Shown here: positions 17,536-29,151 of the stretch, piece after piece | How the letters are laid out: every line of letters starts with the position of its first letter | Position numbering within the stretch: the first letter of the stretch is position 1 | Source of the DNA: an uncultured SAR86 cluster bacterium | GTDB lineage: Bacteria; Pseudomonadota; Gammaproteobacteria; Magnimaribacterales; Magnimaribacteraceae | Direction: 5' to 3' | DNA length: 33,586 bases | Assembly: GCA_902542325.1 (NCBI GenBank) | Contig: CACBUE010000011.1 | Location: forward strand, 1-33,586 | Translations under genes and position numbers: made by a program | The notes under the pieces: model-generated | Database searches by the model: none | Told to the model about the DNA's origin: nothing | What the model saw: only the letters and a program-made list of their open reading frames with translations

Positions 17536-18675
17536 ATGAAGATAAAAGTTGTTGAAAATCCCCCTATAGATCCCAGAGAGTTTGACCTGCCAGAAGGTTT
17601 CAGTGAAGAAAATATTGAAGACGTCGTCGAAATATTCAATACACCCCTAATTGGACACTACAATTGGGACTATACTGATGCTGATACCCGTATAAAGAAA
17701 TTATATGAATTAGGTAAGAAACTAAATTGGGATGGCTCTATTGACCTAGACTGGTCGAAAGCTATAAAAAAAGATGAACCTCCACTGAAAGCGGAGTTGA
17801 TAGCTAGAATGGAAGGCCCTCTTGCTGCATTACCTGAAGATGAGCGCATTGAATATATGCGACATGATAGTGCTTGGTCATTGAGTCAATTTCTTCACGG
17901 TGAGCAAGGTGCATTATTAGTTGCCTCACAACTAGTATCTTGTGCTCCAACTTACCAAGCTAAACTTTATGCAGCTTCGCAGACTTTTGATGAAGCGAGA
18001 CATGTTGAAGTTTTTGCTAGATATTTAAAAGAAGTAAGTGGAATTGAATATCCAATAAATAAAAATCTAAAATCTTTGATCGATAAAATACTTTCGGATC
18101 CAAGATGGGACCTTAAATTCATTGGCATGCAAATAATAATCGAAGGATTGGCGCTTGCAGCCTTTCAAACAACTAAAGAAACTTCAAATTGCCCCTTGCT
18201 AAGACAACTGGTGCATTATGTCATTAGAGACGAAGCTAGACATGTTACCTTTGGAGTGAATTATCTTGAAGATTTCTTAAGCACTCTTTCAGAAGAAGAG
18301 GTTGAAGATAGAGCAATGTTTGCTTATGAAGCCTGTGTAGTGATGAGAGACCGAATCATTAATACTGAATTGCCCGCAAGGTGGTTTAATGTAAGTGAAG
18401 AAGAAATTAGAGAAATGCTGATCAATGATGAAACACAAGACATGTTCACAAATCTCTTATTCAGCAGAGTTATGCCAAACCTGAAAAGAATAGGTCTTCT
18501 CACAGATAAAGTAATGCCGCTTTATGAAAAGCTTAATCTCACTTCATATATGGATGCAGATAGTGAATTTGAGATTGATTGGGCGGAACTTAATAAACCA
18601 CTAGAGTCATCTAAGGAAATAGATCAACAATCTGAGAAAGAATTAGCTGCTCATGCAGCTCAGGGATTATTCTAG
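17536..18675 (+). CDS. Ferritin-like di-iron carboxylate protein, copy 2
   Basis: A 379-residue paralogue of the preceding gene, 7 bases downstream. The ligand set is the same: Glu123 (HGEQGALL), Glu153-x-x-His156, Glu203 and Glu233-x-x-His236. Long stretches around the metal site (for example KILSDPRWDLKFIGM and ASQLVSCAPTY) are identical in the two, while the loop at 75-108 and the C-terminus differ. Here the loop after the second bundle Glu reads QTTKETSNCPLL instead of ERQRAAAMDPLL. Full conservation of both metal sites argues that both copies are active, perhaps as a heterodimer or with different substrates. There is no clear ribosome-binding site, so translation may depend on the upstream gene. 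The 3' end overlaps the convergent subtilase gene by 9 bases. Confidence 0.82.
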   Translation: MKIKVVENPPIDPREFDLPEGFSEENIEDVVEIFNTPLIGHYNWDYTDADTRIKKLYELGKKLNWDGSIDLDWSKAIKKDEPPLKAELIARMEGPLAALPEDERIEYMRHDSAWSLSQFLHGEQGALLVASQLVSCAPTYQAKLYAASQTFDEARHVEVFARYLKEVSGIEYPINKNLKSLIDKILSDPRWDLKFIGMQIIIEGLALAAFQTTKETSNCPLLRQLVHYVIRDEARHVTFGVNYLEDFLSTLSEEEVEDRAMFAYEACVVMRDRIINTELPARWFNVSEEEIREMLINDETQDMFTNLLFSRVMPNLKRIGLLTDKVMPLYEKLNLTSYMDADSEFEIDWAELNKPLESSKEIDQQSEKELAAHAAQGLF

Positions 18676-21135
18676 GCTTAATACAACATCTAAGTGAAAG
18701 TATGGCTTCACTTTGCTTTCTTTTTGATGAAATTCGTTAGACACTAAACCTATCTTTCCAGAGAAAGAGAGGTTGCGACTTTTCGTGTTATAAACTAATT
18801 GAGAATTTATTTGTCTTCCTGAAGGTGTTAAATCTAAGTTAAGGTTTTGAAAAAGTATCTCTCTATCCTTTGTTCTGCCAACAGGAAGAGAGAAATTAAT
18901 ATTAGCTCGTTCTGATCGTAGAGGTTGATACACTTCCAATCCTAATGAATCTGAGTTATTGAATATATTATCTTTGTAAATTCCTATATCAAAAGATGAA
19001 AAGTATGTATCCTCTATGTCCTCTATCATTCCCATTTGATTGAAAGTTGAAGAAGTCATACCCACGTGAAATGAACTCTTAAGAAGAGTGTCTTTCACTC
19101 TATTTAAGAAATCTACTCCAATAAAAGATGTTAGAGATTTGTCAGCCTGTCCAAAACTTCCTTCTGAAGATATACCTAATAAATTGGTATTATTTGTAGT
19201 GAGCCCTACTTGATATGAGATTGAAGCCATTTCTATATAATCTCTTATCTCTAAAAGAATACCTTTGCTGTCTCCTATTTGATTTACGAATCTTTTACCG
19301 TCTCGATGAGAACCCTGAAAAAATGAAAAAAGTATAGATTTTTTCGAAGGTATATCGATATCCATACCAATATAAGATCCATCAGAGGAATACTCCAGAA
19401 AAGGGATTCCTTTATATTTGAAGCCTTTTTTTGATGCAAGATAGGTGTTAGGACTTGTTCCGCTGCCAAAAAATAATTTACTATTTTGGGTAAGGCTTTG
19501 TTCAAATGAAAAATAGGCTAATTTATTCTCAGTATCAGCCCACAAAGATAGAAGATTATATTCGTGAGAGTAACCATCATTAATGCCTAATTGAACGAAA
19601 CCATTTTTCGTTGCAATTGATCTCTCATAAACCCTTTTACTTGGATTGAGTTGAAAAGATGTCAGCCAATTTATATTAGGAATGTTATTCAGTATTCGAT
19701 CATTGAAAGATCTCTCAAATGGAGCACCTAATTCATCAAAAACTACATAAGATAACTGGCTTAATTTTTTAGAGATAGTACTACCAAATGCTGGACCTAC
19801 TATTCCTATATAACTTCCCTCTTCTTTGAGATTTAAGGCAGAAAGAGATGCACCAGCCGTTGCGATCATTGCAGTACCTACTGGTTTTGTTGCGGCATCC
19901 AAATCCATTAGACCTTGACCATAAATTTCAGAGTCTGAATATATACCTGATTTATTTGCTGTAATAAAAAGTCTTTGCAGTATTTCTGTATTACCTAACT
20001 GTCCATCAAAATAATCGGCAAGAAGAGCTATTCCTCCTGAAACATGAGGTGCTGCCATTGAAGTACCGCTAGCCCTTCCATAAGAATCAATTGTGGGTTC
20101 GTCTTCAGCATATACACTCAAGATGGAATTTCCAGGAGCTGCCAAACAATAATCTTGTGCAACACCACATCTATTAGAAAAGCTACTTATAGAGCCATCC
20201 TCATCGACAGAAACAACAGAAGCGGTATTTCCTCTTAGTTCTGGTAGAAGGTACGCCAAACCTCCGAATACCTCTGGACTTGAATAATCAACTCCTTGAT
20301 CTGCATAGCCGCCACCATTACCAGCCGCCCAAACAAAAATTGTTTTATTTTCATCTGCTTTTTGTGATTGTGCTAATACTTCAATAGTCTTTGGAAATGC
20401 TTGCCTTATATTCTCTTCGGTATAGTCATTTATATTCCCTTGATAGCCAAAACTTCCGTTAACAACTGTAACCTCCTTGGAAACAAACTCAGCTTCAAGT
20501 TGAGACCAACTATTATCGATTCCAGTGTAGTCTACTGATGAATCAATAGTTGCAGGGTCATAAGTATCACCTGCAGTTCCTAGTTCTATGGAGATAAAAA
20601 ATAACTGAGCATCAAATGCAACTCCATGTATTCCAGATCCATCCCTTTCGCCCAAGGCAATACCTGCAACATGAGAACCATGTCGTTTTTCATCAGTTGT
20701 TGGTGATCTATCTGGATAGACTAAATAACTTTCCTGTAATAGTTTATTGGGGCTGTTTAACTCTTGGTGAGAAGTATCAACGCCGGAATCCATGATACCT
20801 ATAATTGCACCTCTTCCTGTAGCTCCTCTCGCATAAGCGGATGAAGCCTTGATTAAACCTAAACCATATTGCCCACTATATTCTAAGGAGTCTTCATAGG
20901 TCATTTTGTCGGCATCAAAATTGCCAGTAAGCGAAATTGCACCTGAAGTAGGTAGATTAGGATTATTAGAACTAGTAGTTGTTGTTGTGGAAGTTGAAGA
21001 GGAGGACGTATTTGTGCTTTGAGTACTTTCGCTTCCAGTGGAAGTTTGGGGTATCGGAGAACTCGAACTGCCTCCGCCGCCACCCCCACAAGACAATAGA
21101 AAAATCATTAAAAAGCATGGAATATTTTTCTTCAT
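18667..21135 (-). CDS. Surface lipoprotein subtilase (S8) with probable autotransporter barrel
   Basis: The frame opens at 21165, but I choose the ATG at 21135 (822 residues), because it starts a lipoprotein signal peptide with lipobox LLSC (Cys16) and overlaps the upstream stop as ATGA. After the Cys come six glycines and a Ser/Thr-rich linker to about residue 65. The peptidase S8 domain has the triad Asp116 (IMDSGVDTSHQEL), His152 (RHGSHVAG) and Ser359 (SGTSMAAPHVSGG), with oxyanion Asn273 (AAGNGGG). From about 440 to the end the sequence is a series of alternating polar/hydrophobic strands with aromatic residues, like an outer-membrane beta-barrel. The plan is that of Neisseria NalP and Bordetella SphB1, lipidated subtilisin autotransporters that process other surface proteins. 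The last residue is Glu, not the usual Phe. Confidence 0.85.
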   Translation of the reverse strand: MKKNIPCFLMIFLLSCGGGGGGSSSSPIPQTSTGSESTQSTNTSSSSTSTTTTTSSNNPNLPTSGAISLTGNFDADKMTYEDSLEYSGQYGLGLIKASSAYARGATGRGAIIGIMDSGVDTSHQELNSPNKLLQESYLVYPDRSPTTDEKRHGSHVAGIALGERDGSGIHGVAFDAQLFFISIELGTAGDTYDPATIDSSVDYTGIDNSWSQLEAEFVSKEVTVVNGSFGYQGNINDYTEENIRQAFPKTIEVLAQSQKADENKTIFVWAAGNGGGYADQGVDYSSPEVFGGLAYLLPELRGNTASVVSVDEDGSISSFSNRCGVAQDYCLAAPGNSILSVYAEDEPTIDSYGRASGTSMAAPHVSGGIALLADYFDGQLGNTEILQRLFITANKSGIYSDSEIYGQGLMDLDAATKPVGTAMIATAGASLSALNLKEEGSYIGIVGPAFGSTISKKLSQLSYVVFDELGAPFERSFNDRILNNIPNINWLTSFQLNPSKRVYERSIATKNGFVQLGINDGYSHEYNLLSLWADTENKLAYFSFEQSLTQNSKLFFGSGTSPNTYLASKKGFKYKGIPFLEYSSDGSYIGMDIDIPSKKSILFSFFQGSHRDGKRFVNQIGDSKGILLEIRDYIEMASISYQVGLTTNNTNLLGISSEGSFGQADKSLTSFIGVDFLNRVKDTLLKSSFHVGMTSSTFNQMGMIEDIEDTYFSSFDIGIYKDNIFNNSDSLGLEVYQPLRSERANINFSLPVGRTKDREILFQNLNLDLTPSGRQINSQLVYNTKSRNLSFSGKIGLVSNEFHQKESKVKPYFHLDVVLSLE

Positions 21136-21866
21136 GCTAGATAGAATTTTAATCCGCCTAAACAAATCATACCTTCACTTATAAAGCCTAACTCTGCAGC
21201 TCTTTTATTAATAGTATCGTGATCTTTTGCCTTGAGGCTAAAAGCAGAAATCCCAGGACCTCTTCCATCACTATCCAAAATAAATTCTAGCCAGGTGTCA
21301 TCTAAAAATATTTTTAACTTTTCTTTACTTGATTTGGGATTACCTAAAACTTCAAGCCAGTCTTGAAACATAGCCTCAGGATTGTCAGACTGAATTTGGA
21401 CTCCATCTACACCTGTTATAGGTCCAGATATATGACTTGTCCACTCAGGGCCTGCCCATTTCCAACTTTCCTTAGGATTCATCCAGTCAAGAGAAAGTAT
21501 TGCCCCTCCCATTTGTTTAGGATGAAGATGTATAGCTTTTGCTTCGGGTAGATCTGTTTCCCAAACAACCCCTATATTATTCTTTTCTACCAAGCCTTTT
21601 GAATCCTTAAAGTCATCTACTTGAATTATGATCATGTAACCGCCATCGCCATTTCTCTTTTCCAAGAATCTCCCAGCTGTTGTATTTTCTTCTTTCGGAC
21701 TAACTACCTCTAAAAAATCTGTTCCTATAGGTATAACGGCATTTTCAAGACCAAAATGGCCAACTCCGGGATCATTAAAAGCCACTTCGCATTCAAACAA
21801 CTCACATAGATTATTAACAATTGGATCTCTTAGAACTGAGACCATAACTATCTGTCTTATATCCAT
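21132..21866 (-). CDS. VOC-fold (glyoxalase/dioxygenase-like) protein
   Basis: A 244-residue cytoplasmic protein with two likely beta-alpha-beta-beta-beta modules of the vicinal oxygen chelate fold. The N-terminal strand DIRQIVMVSV, the following DPGVGHFGLENAVIPIGTDFLEVVSP and GGYMIIIQVDDF are typical of glyoxalase-like domain proteins. A second module begins near GPITGVDGVQIQSDNPEAMFQDWLEVLG. Members include lyases, isomerases and ring-cleaving dioxygenases, so the reaction is unknown; metal ligands cannot be assigned confidently. The stop codon overlaps the start of the subtilase gene (ATGA), implying co-translation of two proteins that act in different compartments. It is divergent from the pantothenate kinase gene across 72 AT-rich bases. 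Confidence 0.75.
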   Translation of the reverse strand: MDIRQIVMVSVLRDPIVNNLCELFECEVAFNDPGVGHFGLENAVIPIGTDFLEVVSPKEENTTAGRFLEKRNGDGGYMIIIQVDDFKDSKGLVEKNNIGVVWETDLPEAKAIHLHPKQMGGAILSLDWMNPKESWKWAGPEWTSHISGPITGVDGVQIQSDNPEAMFQDWLEVLGNPKSSKEKLKIFLDDTWLEFILDSDGRGPGISAFSLKAKDHDTINKRAAELGFISEGMICLGGLKFYLA

Positions 21867-21890
21867 TTACAAACCTACCGTATTCCCCTT

Positions 21891-21914
21891 TATAATAATA
21901 ACCTCGCTTATACT
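21891..21914 (+). promoter_or_regulatory. Possible -10 elements in the VOC / pantothenate kinase gap
   Basis: The 72-base divergent gap contains TATAAT at 21891-21896 and TATACT at 21909-21914 on the plus strand; the second would start transcription about 18 bases before the kinase ATG. No clear -35 goes with either. The minus-strand promoter for the VOC-subtilase unit must lie in the same space but cannot be chosen among several AT-rich hexamers. Weak evidence. Confidence 0.3.
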
Positions 21915-21938
21915 AACTCATTATTAATAGAATACCCC

Positions 21939-22769
21939 ATGAATATATCGGCTGATTTTGGTATTACAGTAACAGATACACTGAGAAGAAATGGTGACGA
22001 GTTAGCCCATAGTATGGAGCTAAGCTCTAAAAATTTGAATCATCAAAGAATTAGGGAACTCTTTCCTGATATGGACTTTACTTCAAATAAGGGTTTCTTG
22101 GCTGTTACTGGTGGCAGACATTTAGAGTTAGGCGATGAAATAGATTCAACTCCTATTATTCATATAAATGAAATAGAAGCGATAGGAGAGGGCTCAATGA
22201 ATCTCTCTGGATTAAATAAAGAAGACTCAGTAATTATAGTTAGTGCTGGATCAGGTACCGCTTGTATTCATGCACAAAATGGAATATTCACGCATTGCTC
22301 TGGCACAGGAGTTGGTGGGGGGACTGTTCTGGGTTTAAGTAAACTGCTATTAGGTACCAGTGACCCTCTAGAAATCGCATCGCTAGCAGAAAAAGGTAAT
22401 AAAAGTCAGGTTGATTTAATATTGGAAGATGTTGTATCAGGACCCATAGGTCAATTACCTCCCTCTACAACAGCTGTTAATTTTGGGAAGATAACTAAAA
22501 TTGAAGATGGCTACTCTAAGGAAGATATTGCAGCTGGTATTGTTAACTTAGTAGGTCAAACTGCTGCCAGGATAGCAACTTCAGTGGCAATGATGTTCGA
22601 GGCTAAGCAAATTGTAGTTGTTGGAAGAGCTCCTTCTTTTAATGGTCTTAAAGAGTCACTTGAAGAGGCTGCTTCTATTACTGGATTTACACCACATTTC
22701 CCGCAAAATGGAGAATATGCCTCCGCTCTTGGAGCGCTATTATTGGCAGAAAAAAACCCTCCTAATTAG
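21939..22769 (+). CDS. coaW: Type II pantothenate kinase (CoaW-like)
   Basis: A 276-residue ASKHA-fold kinase matching S. aureus CoaW (about 267 residues), which makes 4'-phosphopantothenate in the first step of coenzyme A synthesis. Shared features are the TGG turn (57-59), catalytic Glu78 (INEIEA), SAGSGTACI (102-110), the GTGVGGGTVLGLSKLLLG loop (122-139), NFGKI and the C-terminal NGEYASALGALLLAEK. The N-terminal phosphate loop is unusual: DFGIT at residues 6-10 where the family has DAGGT, so the second glycine is lost while Asp and Thr remain. Gammaproteobacteria usually carry type I (CoaA) or type III (CoaX). Activity is likely but not certain. Its last five or so codons hold the terminator of the convergent rRNA operon. 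Confidence 0.82.
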   Translation: MNISADFGITVTDTLRRNGDELAHSMELSSKNLNHQRIRELFPDMDFTSNKGFLAVTGGRHLELGDEIDSTPIIHINEIEAIGEGSMNLSGLNKEDSVIIVSAGSGTACIHAQNGIFTHCSGTGVGGGTVLGLSKLLLGTSDPLEIASLAEKGNKSQVDLILEDVVSGPIGQLPPSTTAVNFGKITKIEDGYSKEDIAAGIVNLVGQTAARIATSVAMMFEAKQIVVVGRAPSFNGLKESLEEAASITGFTPHFPQNGEYASALGALLLAEKNPPN

Positions 22770-22783
22770 AAATTAGAAGGGTT
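22750..22783 (-). terminator. Rho-independent terminator of the rRNA operon
   Basis: On the minus strand, an inverted repeat at 22783-22755 forms a 13-position stem (12 Watson-Crick pairs and one G-U) with a 3-base loop, and is followed by a run of seven T (complement of 22756-22750, overlapping the stem base). It lies 10 bases past the 5S gene end and inside the 3' end of the coaW-like gene, including its stop codon at 22767-22769. On the plus strand the hairpin is not followed directly by a T run, so it should act mainly on rRNA transcription. Confidence 0.85.
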
Positions 22784-22793
22784 ATTTAAAAAA

Positions 22794-22911
22794 AGTCTGA
22801 CGATGTCCTACTCTCACATGGTCGCAACCACACTACCATCGGCGCTAAAAGGTTTCACTTCTGAGTTCGAAAAGGTATCAGGTGGTTCACTCTTGCTATG
22901 GTCATCAGACA
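22794..22911 (-). rRNA. rrf: 5S ribosomal RNA
   Basis: Read on the minus strand, this about 118-base segment has the gammaproteobacterial 5S core: CGAACTCAGAAGTGAAAC-like loop B/C sequence, GCGCCGATGGTAGTGTGG and GAGAGTAGG. The ends GTCTGATGA and TCGTCAGAC pair to form helix I. Ends are estimated from that helix and may be off by a few bases. It is the last gene of the operon, separated from 23S by about 61 bases. Confidence 0.95.
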
Positions 22912-22961
22912 TAAACTTATAAATTCAATCTATTTAGCAACTTGGCTATATCAAGAAATTA

Positions 22962-22972
22962 CTTGATGTAAT

Positions 22973-22981
<9 letters not shown>
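22962..22981 (-). other. 3' arm of the 23S processing stem
   Basis: The minus-strand sequence at the 3' end of 23S is complementary to that at its 5' end (arm at 25865-25884). The arms pair over about 19 positions with one G-U, spanning both mature ends, as in the RNase III stem of precursor 23S in E. coli. Processing by RNase III is inferred from this arrangement. Confidence 0.8.
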
Positions 22982-25864
<2,883 letters not shown>

Positions 25865-25871
<7 letters not shown>

Positions 25872-25884
25872 ATATTACATCAAT
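25865..25884 (-). other. 5' arm of the 23S processing stem
   Basis: Partner of the arm at 22962-22981. On the minus strand it includes TTGATGTAATATGGTCAAG, covering the last bases of the spacer and the first bases of mature 23S. The pairing keeps the two ends of the 2.9-kb precursor together for RNase III cleavage. Confidence 0.8.
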
Positions 25885-26075
25885 TAACTTAATGATATTT
25901 TCAAGCATTTCTATCTACTATATGTGTTTTTAAAAAAACACAAAAACGCCAAATTACTTTGCAGTTATTCAAATAAGGTTTCGGATTAAAAGAATAATAA
26001 AACCTTTAATGAATAATTAATTTGCATATCTAGAACATAAATGCCCTTGATATGACTTGATTGAACTTATAAAAA

Positions 26076-26089
26076 TGTTAAAAAACGCA
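26076..26089 (-). promoter_or_regulatory. Possible boxA antitermination element in the spacer
   Basis: The minus strand reads TGCGTTTTTTAACA, similar to the rRNA boxA TGCTCTTTAACA, and lies between 16S and 23S where the E. coli spacer boxA sits. BoxA binds NusB/NusE to prevent Rho termination. The match is partial in a T-rich context, so confidence is limited. Confidence 0.4.
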
Positions 26090-26117
26090 TCTGAAATCTC
26101 TAAAGAGATCAAAGATA

Positions 26118-26140
26118 AATAAGTAATTCGTGTGAACGCC
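26118..26140 (-). other. 3' arm of the 16S RNase III processing stem
   Basis: In the spacer just downstream of 16S. Seventeen bases (26118-26134) are an exact inverted match to 27817-27833 in the leader, and the pairing can extend inward by six more positions including G-U pairs. This is the long-range stalk that RNase III cuts to release pre-16S; the enzyme step is inferred. Confidence 0.85.
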
Positions 26141-26161
26141 TACAAAAAAACGATTTTATTT

Positions 26162-27714
<1,553 letters not shown>

Positions 27715-27797
27715 AATTTTGAATTAAGTGCCAAAATGACACTAAGCCAGCTTATTAAACTATATAAATATAGATTAATTACTGACTTTGGTAAGTT

Positions 27798-27840
27798 GCG
27801 CTTAATTATAAGCGCCCACACGAATTACTTATTAAAACTT
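27798..27840 (-). other. 16S leader: 5' arm of the RNase III stem and a local hairpin
   Basis: The arm at 27817-27833 is exactly complementary to 26118-26134 beyond the 3' end of 16S. Next to it, 27798-27815 is a perfect 7-bp inverted repeat (GCGCTTA/TAAGCGC, 4-base loop) on the 16S side. The first bases of that hairpin can instead extend the long-range stem, so the two structures are mutually exclusive and might switch during transcription. The switch is inference. Confidence 0.75.
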
Positions 27841-27870
27841 TTAAAAAACTCCCCTTCGCGAAAGAAGGTA

Positions 27871-27916
27871 GCGCAGTATACATCATAATATGGTGTTTCA
27901 AAGAAGTTTTTATTCA
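27871..27916 (-). promoter_or_regulatory. rRNA operon promoter (P1-like, GC-rich discriminator)
   Basis: On the minus strand: TTGAAA (27901-27896), a 15-base spacer and TATACT (27880-27875), then GCGCTACC. The -10 and discriminator differ at only two positions from E. coli rrnB P1 (TATAATGCGCCACC), the type of start region that is repressed by ppGpp/DksA in starvation. An A/T-rich stretch (27902-27916) upstream of the -35 could serve as an UP element. The promoter begins directly behind the tyrS stop codon. A 5-bp hairpin at 27854-27869 lies just after the expected start. Confidence 0.75.
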
Positions 27917-29107
27917 TTATTTGATATTAATTTTTGCAGCTTTCTTTTTACCTACTAAAACCAAATTTGAAGAGCCTTTTTTTAATGAGAATTTAGAATT
28001 TGAAACTCTTTCATCATTAACTTTAATTGCACCTTGTTTTATCATCCGGATGGCTTCAGAGGTGCTCTTTAGCAACTCAGATTCTTTTAATACTCTAGTT
28101 AAAAGCTCTGAATCCTCAGGGATTTCAATGCTTATTTCATCAAGCTCCTGTGAAATATTTCCTTTTTGAAACCTGTTTATAAAATTATCTTTTGATTTGC
28201 TGCCCCAACCATTATTGAATCTTTCAACTATTTCTTCAGCAAGTAAAAACTTCATATCCCTTGGATTAGCTCCTTCTTTAACCTCTTCTTTCAGGTTAGA
28301 TATCTCTTCAGAGGATTTAAAGCTCAAAAGAGAAAAATATCGCCACATCAAATCGTCGGAAACAGACATAATTTTTCCAAACATATCATCAGGGCTATCT
28401 TCCAGAGCTACATAATTTCCTAAAGATTTAGACATCTTCTTAACACCATCCAATCCTTCAAGAAGAGGAACAGTCATAATAGATTGTTGATTACATCCAT
28501 AATGTTTTTGTACTTCACGACCTAAAAGTAAATTAAACTTCTGATCTGTACCGCCCAATTCAACGTCTGCTTCCAATTTTACGGAATCAAACCCTTGTAA
28601 AATAGGATATAAAAATTCATGAATAGAAATTGGCCGTTGAGATTTATATCTTTTTGAGAAATCATCCCGCTCTAACATTCTTGCGACCGTATAAGACGAA
28701 AGCATTTGAATAAATTCAGAAGGATCAACTTGGTTCATCCATTCAGAATTGAATCTGATCTCTGTTTTATTAGGATCTAAGATTTTGAAAACCTGTTCTT
28801 TGTAAGTCTCTGCATTTTTATCAAGTTGGTCTTGAGTTAAAACTGGGCGTGTTTCATTAACTCCTGAAGGATCTCCAACAAGACCAGTAAAATCTCCAAT
28901 CAAAAAAATTACTTCATGACCTAAATCTTGGAAGATTTTCATCTTATTCAAAAGTACAGTATGGCCTAAATGTAAATCAGGCGAGGTAGGGTCGAATCCT
29001 GCTTTAACTCTTAACTTTCTCTTTGATTTTATCTGCTCCAGGAAGGTCTCTTCAGGGATAATTTCTTCAGTCCCCCTAGTGAGTAATTCTAGGTTCTCTT
29101 TGCTCAT
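27917..29107 (-). CDS. tyrS: Tyrosyl-tRNA synthetase (TyrZ type)
   Basis: A 396-residue class I synthetase that charges tRNA-Tyr. The HIGH motif is HLGH at 46-49 and KMSKS is at 224-228. The segment [12 protein letters not shown] and the tyrosine-pocket segment [32 protein letters not shown] identify TyrRS. The C-terminal S4 RNA-binding domain (about 335-396) contains [20 protein letters not shown]. The sequence start ([13 protein letters not shown]) and length fit the TyrZ subgroup of Pseudomonas and Haemophilus rather than E. coli TyrS (424 residues). It is divergent from the M23 peptidase gene and codirectional with the rRNA operon that starts behind it. TATAAT at 29122-29117 lies 9 bases before the ATG, predicting an almost leaderless mRNA. 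Confidence 0.95.
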   Translation of the reverse strand: MSKENLELLTRGTEEIIPEETFLEQIKSKRKLRVKAGFDPTSPDLHLGHTVLLNKMKIFQDLGHEVIFLIGDFTGLVGDPSGVNETRPVLTQDQLDKNAETYKEQVFKILDPNKTEIRFNSEWMNQVDPSEFIQMLSSYTVARMLERDDFSKRYKSQRPISIHEFLYPILQGFDSVKLEADVELGGTDQKFNLLLGREVQKHYGCNQQSIMTVPLLEGLDGVKKMSKSLGNYVALEDSPDDMFGKIMSVSDDLMWRYFSLLSFKSSEEISNLKEEVKEGANPRDMKFLLAEEIVERFNNGWGSKSKDNFINRFQKGNISQELDEISIEIPEDSELLTRVLKESELLKSTSEAIRMIKQGAIKVNDERVSNSKFSLKKGSSNLVLVGKKKAAKINIK

Positions 29108-29116
29108 TGTTATTCT

Positions 29117-29122
29117 ATTATA
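29117..29122 (-). promoter_or_regulatory. -10 element of tyrS
   Basis: A perfect TATAAT on the minus strand ends 9 bases before the tyrS ATG, so the leader would be about 3 bases. There is no good -35 at the expected distance and no Shine-Dalgarno sequence. On the other strand TATCAT (29138-29143) stands in the same relation to the M23 peptidase ATG at 29152. Confidence 0.4.
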
Positions 29123-29151
29123 TGTCCTTTTTTAAGGTATCATTCGACTTT

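Larger units (their letters stand above)
25872..26161 (-). other. 16S-23S internal transcribed spacer without tRNA genes
   Basis: A 290-base AT-rich spacer. I looked for Ile and Ala tRNA (T-loop and anticodon-arm patterns) on both strands and found none. It holds the 3' arm of the 16S processing stem (26118-26140), a possible boxA (26076-26089), a 9-bp A/T-rich hairpin at 25923-25942 without a following T run, and the 5' arm of the 23S stem. Most gammaproteobacterial operons carry one or two tRNAs here. Confidence 0.85.

Noticed and set aside
25923-25942. A/T-rich 9-bp hairpin in the rRNA spacer as terminator
   Set aside because: It has no T run after it in the transcribed direction and lies between 16S and 23S, where termination would be harmful.
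29107-29151. Upstream TTG (29107) and ATG (29122) starts of the M23 peptidase
   Set aside because: They have no ribosome-binding site, and the TTG would overlap the tyrS start codon; the ATG at 29152 leads straight into the membrane anchor.
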